Shown here: piece by piece, positions 62,570 through 64,000 of the stretch
How the letters are laid out: each line of letters opens with the position of its first letter
How positions within the stretch are numbered: the stretch's first letter is position 1
Origin: Pratylenchus scribneri
Taxonomy: Eukaryota; Nematoda; Chromadorea; Rhabditida; Pratylenchidae
Assembly (NCBI GenBank): GCA_030063045.1
Contig: JAQSEB010000004.1
Location: 744,001 to 808,000 of the forward strand
Length of the DNA stretch: 64,000 nucleotides
Reading direction: 5' to 3'
Notes under the pieces: model-generated
Told to the model about the DNA's origin: nothing
The model's input: only the letters and a program-made list of their open reading frames with translations
Databases searched by the model: none
Program-made: the position numbers and the translations under genes

Positions 62570-63469
62570 GAGGAAGAATATAGAAATGAATGAATTTAAA
62601 ATATTTTGAATAATTTAATTGGAATAAAAAAGTATTAAATATTTGTAAAATTTGAATGTTTGACCAATTCGAAAATATCCAGCTGATTTTGGCCCCGAAT
62701 TCATCCCCATCAAAATTTTGTTCATTTTTTTCATTCTTTGGCCACTTTTTTCACCACTATCATCAATTTTGGCACGAAAATGGACATAACCAAACAAATG
62801 CCCATTATTGTCTAATCCCCATGACAACCAGAAGAAAAAAGCACCGGAAAATAATGTCCATTTTGTGTGATGGTCAACAGCAGGCGGAAGGCAAAGAAAT
62901 AATGGAAAAAGTGCCCGAAATAAAATGTTTATGGCATCAAATTGGAATTCCTCACACAAAATCCAATCATCTAGCCCAAATCCGCTTTTTATCTTCATTA
63001 TTTTCTATTCAACACAAAATTATTTTTACATTATTTTTTCCAACACTTTGCCAATGTCAATATTCCATTCCCGGCATGTTTCGTGCCATCGAAGATGCCA
63101 CTATCCCTTTCCCCCACTACCTTTAAAGAAAGCACTTATCTCCCTTAAAGCCAGTAAACCATCATTCCATAGTCCATATACCTCCTTCTTCGTCATTTCC
63201 GTCATTTTCCTATCCTTTGATATGTTTCCTAATTGACGCCTAATCCTCCCTTCCAGCATAGAGAGGGGTGCCTAATTGAACGACCTCGGAAAGATGCTTA
63301 TCAACTGCTGACTGTGAATGGTGCTTTTGCTTTAATCCGTCCTTGACTGGCTCCACCAAATCCCTTCAATCCTCCTTCTTCCTTCATCCAAGTTCGTCGT
63401 CGTCGTCCCCTTCTTGGGCCCATCCACCCTCCATTCGATGCCGTCGCCCGTCCAAACTTTTTGCGCCAA
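62570..63469. other. Intergenic, nothing recognised
   Basis: This 900-bp spacer between the Kazal gene stop and the next start is AT-rich and then C/T-rich. Open frames on both strands here have no recognisable content. Confidence 0.45.
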
Positions 63470-64000
63470 ATGCCCTTCTCCTTCTCCTACTCATGTTCAA
63501 CAACAACAAATCAATTTCATATTTTCCCGGTCATCCTTTTGTTGTTATTGGCCATTCAGCCTTGCAGTTCATCCCAACAATTCCTCTTCAATATGGACGG
63601 ACCACAGCCTTGTCCAGAGAATCCAATCCGTCTGAAGGCCCACAGATATCCACGATACATTTATTCACCATTCGATGAGCATCGGCTCTATCCTCCGGAC
63701 ACGGATTGCCAATTTCTAATTGAAGTTATTATTGTGGCCAAATATTCATTTTTGGTATTTTTTGTGGATATAGGTCAGCGACAAATCCAATCGAATCCAT
63801 TTGACCGTTTTGGAAAGTGAATTGGAGGAGCCACTCTTCACGGATTGCAACGATTTTGTGAGTATTCAGGACATTGAAGGTGAATATCAATGGAATTGGA
63901 GGGAAATGATTTTATGGCATTTTTACAGTGAATGGGACAAGCAGCAGGAAGGAGATTGTCCGTTGGTGTGGACAAGGCTGGTTTTGATGGATTGGCCATT
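63470..64000 (+). CDS. Secreted CUB-like domain protein, partial at window end
   Basis: The ATG at 63470 opens a frame with a signal-anchor-like hydrophobic stretch (FPVILLLLLAIQPCSSSQQF). It continues CPENPIRLKAHRYPRYIYSP and LYPPDTDCQFLIE, then after an intron (about 63728-63773) VSDKSNRIHLTVLESELEEP, LFTDCNDFVSIQDIE, and after another (about 63881-63930) VNGTSSRKEIVRWCGQG. The pattern of Y-P-P-x-x-x-C-x-F-x-I, followed by C-x-D-x-V-x-I and a W-C-G near the end, fits a CUB domain, an extracellular adhesion or protein-binding module. The gene is cut by the window end, so further domains are unknown. Confidence 0.65.

Overview
The window is nuclear DNA of a nematode, most likely a tylenchid plant parasite of the cyst-nematode type (Globodera/Heterodera relatives). 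The evidence is short introns (many 45-65 bp), AT-rich spacers, nematode-specific families (a ground-like domain protein, a GAR-3-like muscarinic receptor, a ZYG-8/doublecortin-like kinase, a DAF-12/NHR-8-type nuclear receptor), and at least seven introns that only make sense with GC-AG boundaries. From memory, unusually frequent GC-AG introns were reported for Globodera; the genus is inference. Exon coordinates were worked out by hand from reading frame, splice sites and family alignment; gene entries give the span from start to stop codon.

Layout: F-box-like gene (1.8-3.0 kb, +); unrecognised low-complexity gene (4.3-7.3, +); small secreted His/Gly/Trp-rich peptide (7.6-7.9, +); aminoacylase-1 (8.0-9.7, -); VPS51 of GARP/EARP (10.4-13.7, +) followed by a SIRT6-type sirtuin (14.0-15.3, +); TMEM41A-like VTT protein (16.7-17.7, +) converging on a calmodulin/troponin-C-like EF-hand gene (17.9-20.7, -); a gene-poor stretch (20.7-25.1); muscarinic receptor (25.1-30.2, +) converging on trimethyllysine dioxygenase (30.3-32.0, -); two small one-pass membrane proteins (32.4-33.6, +); a secreted ground-like protein built from Gly/Cys micro-exons (35.2-39.3, +); a small secreted protein (39.4-39.7, -); nuclear receptor (40.1-43.3, -); divergent alpha-tubulin (43.8-46.5, +); doublecortin-like kinase (47.6-51.2, +); a secreted protein with about 14 Kazal modules (52.3-62.6, +); and the start of a secreted CUB-like protein cut off by the window end.

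The genes are a mixed set with no shared pathway apparent. The striking part is the repeats. Six large arrays with 24-, 28- or 30-bp units all share the core AATTCCGCCTG but carry different second halves; four lie inside introns and two between genes. Two palindromic MITE-like families (here called A and B) occupy introns of five genes; one family-A copy is split by a 913-bp mariner-like element with near-perfect ends and a TA duplication. A tRNA-derived SINE-like family (three copies) and a further dispersed family C (three copies) are also present. No prokaryotic or viral system was seen.
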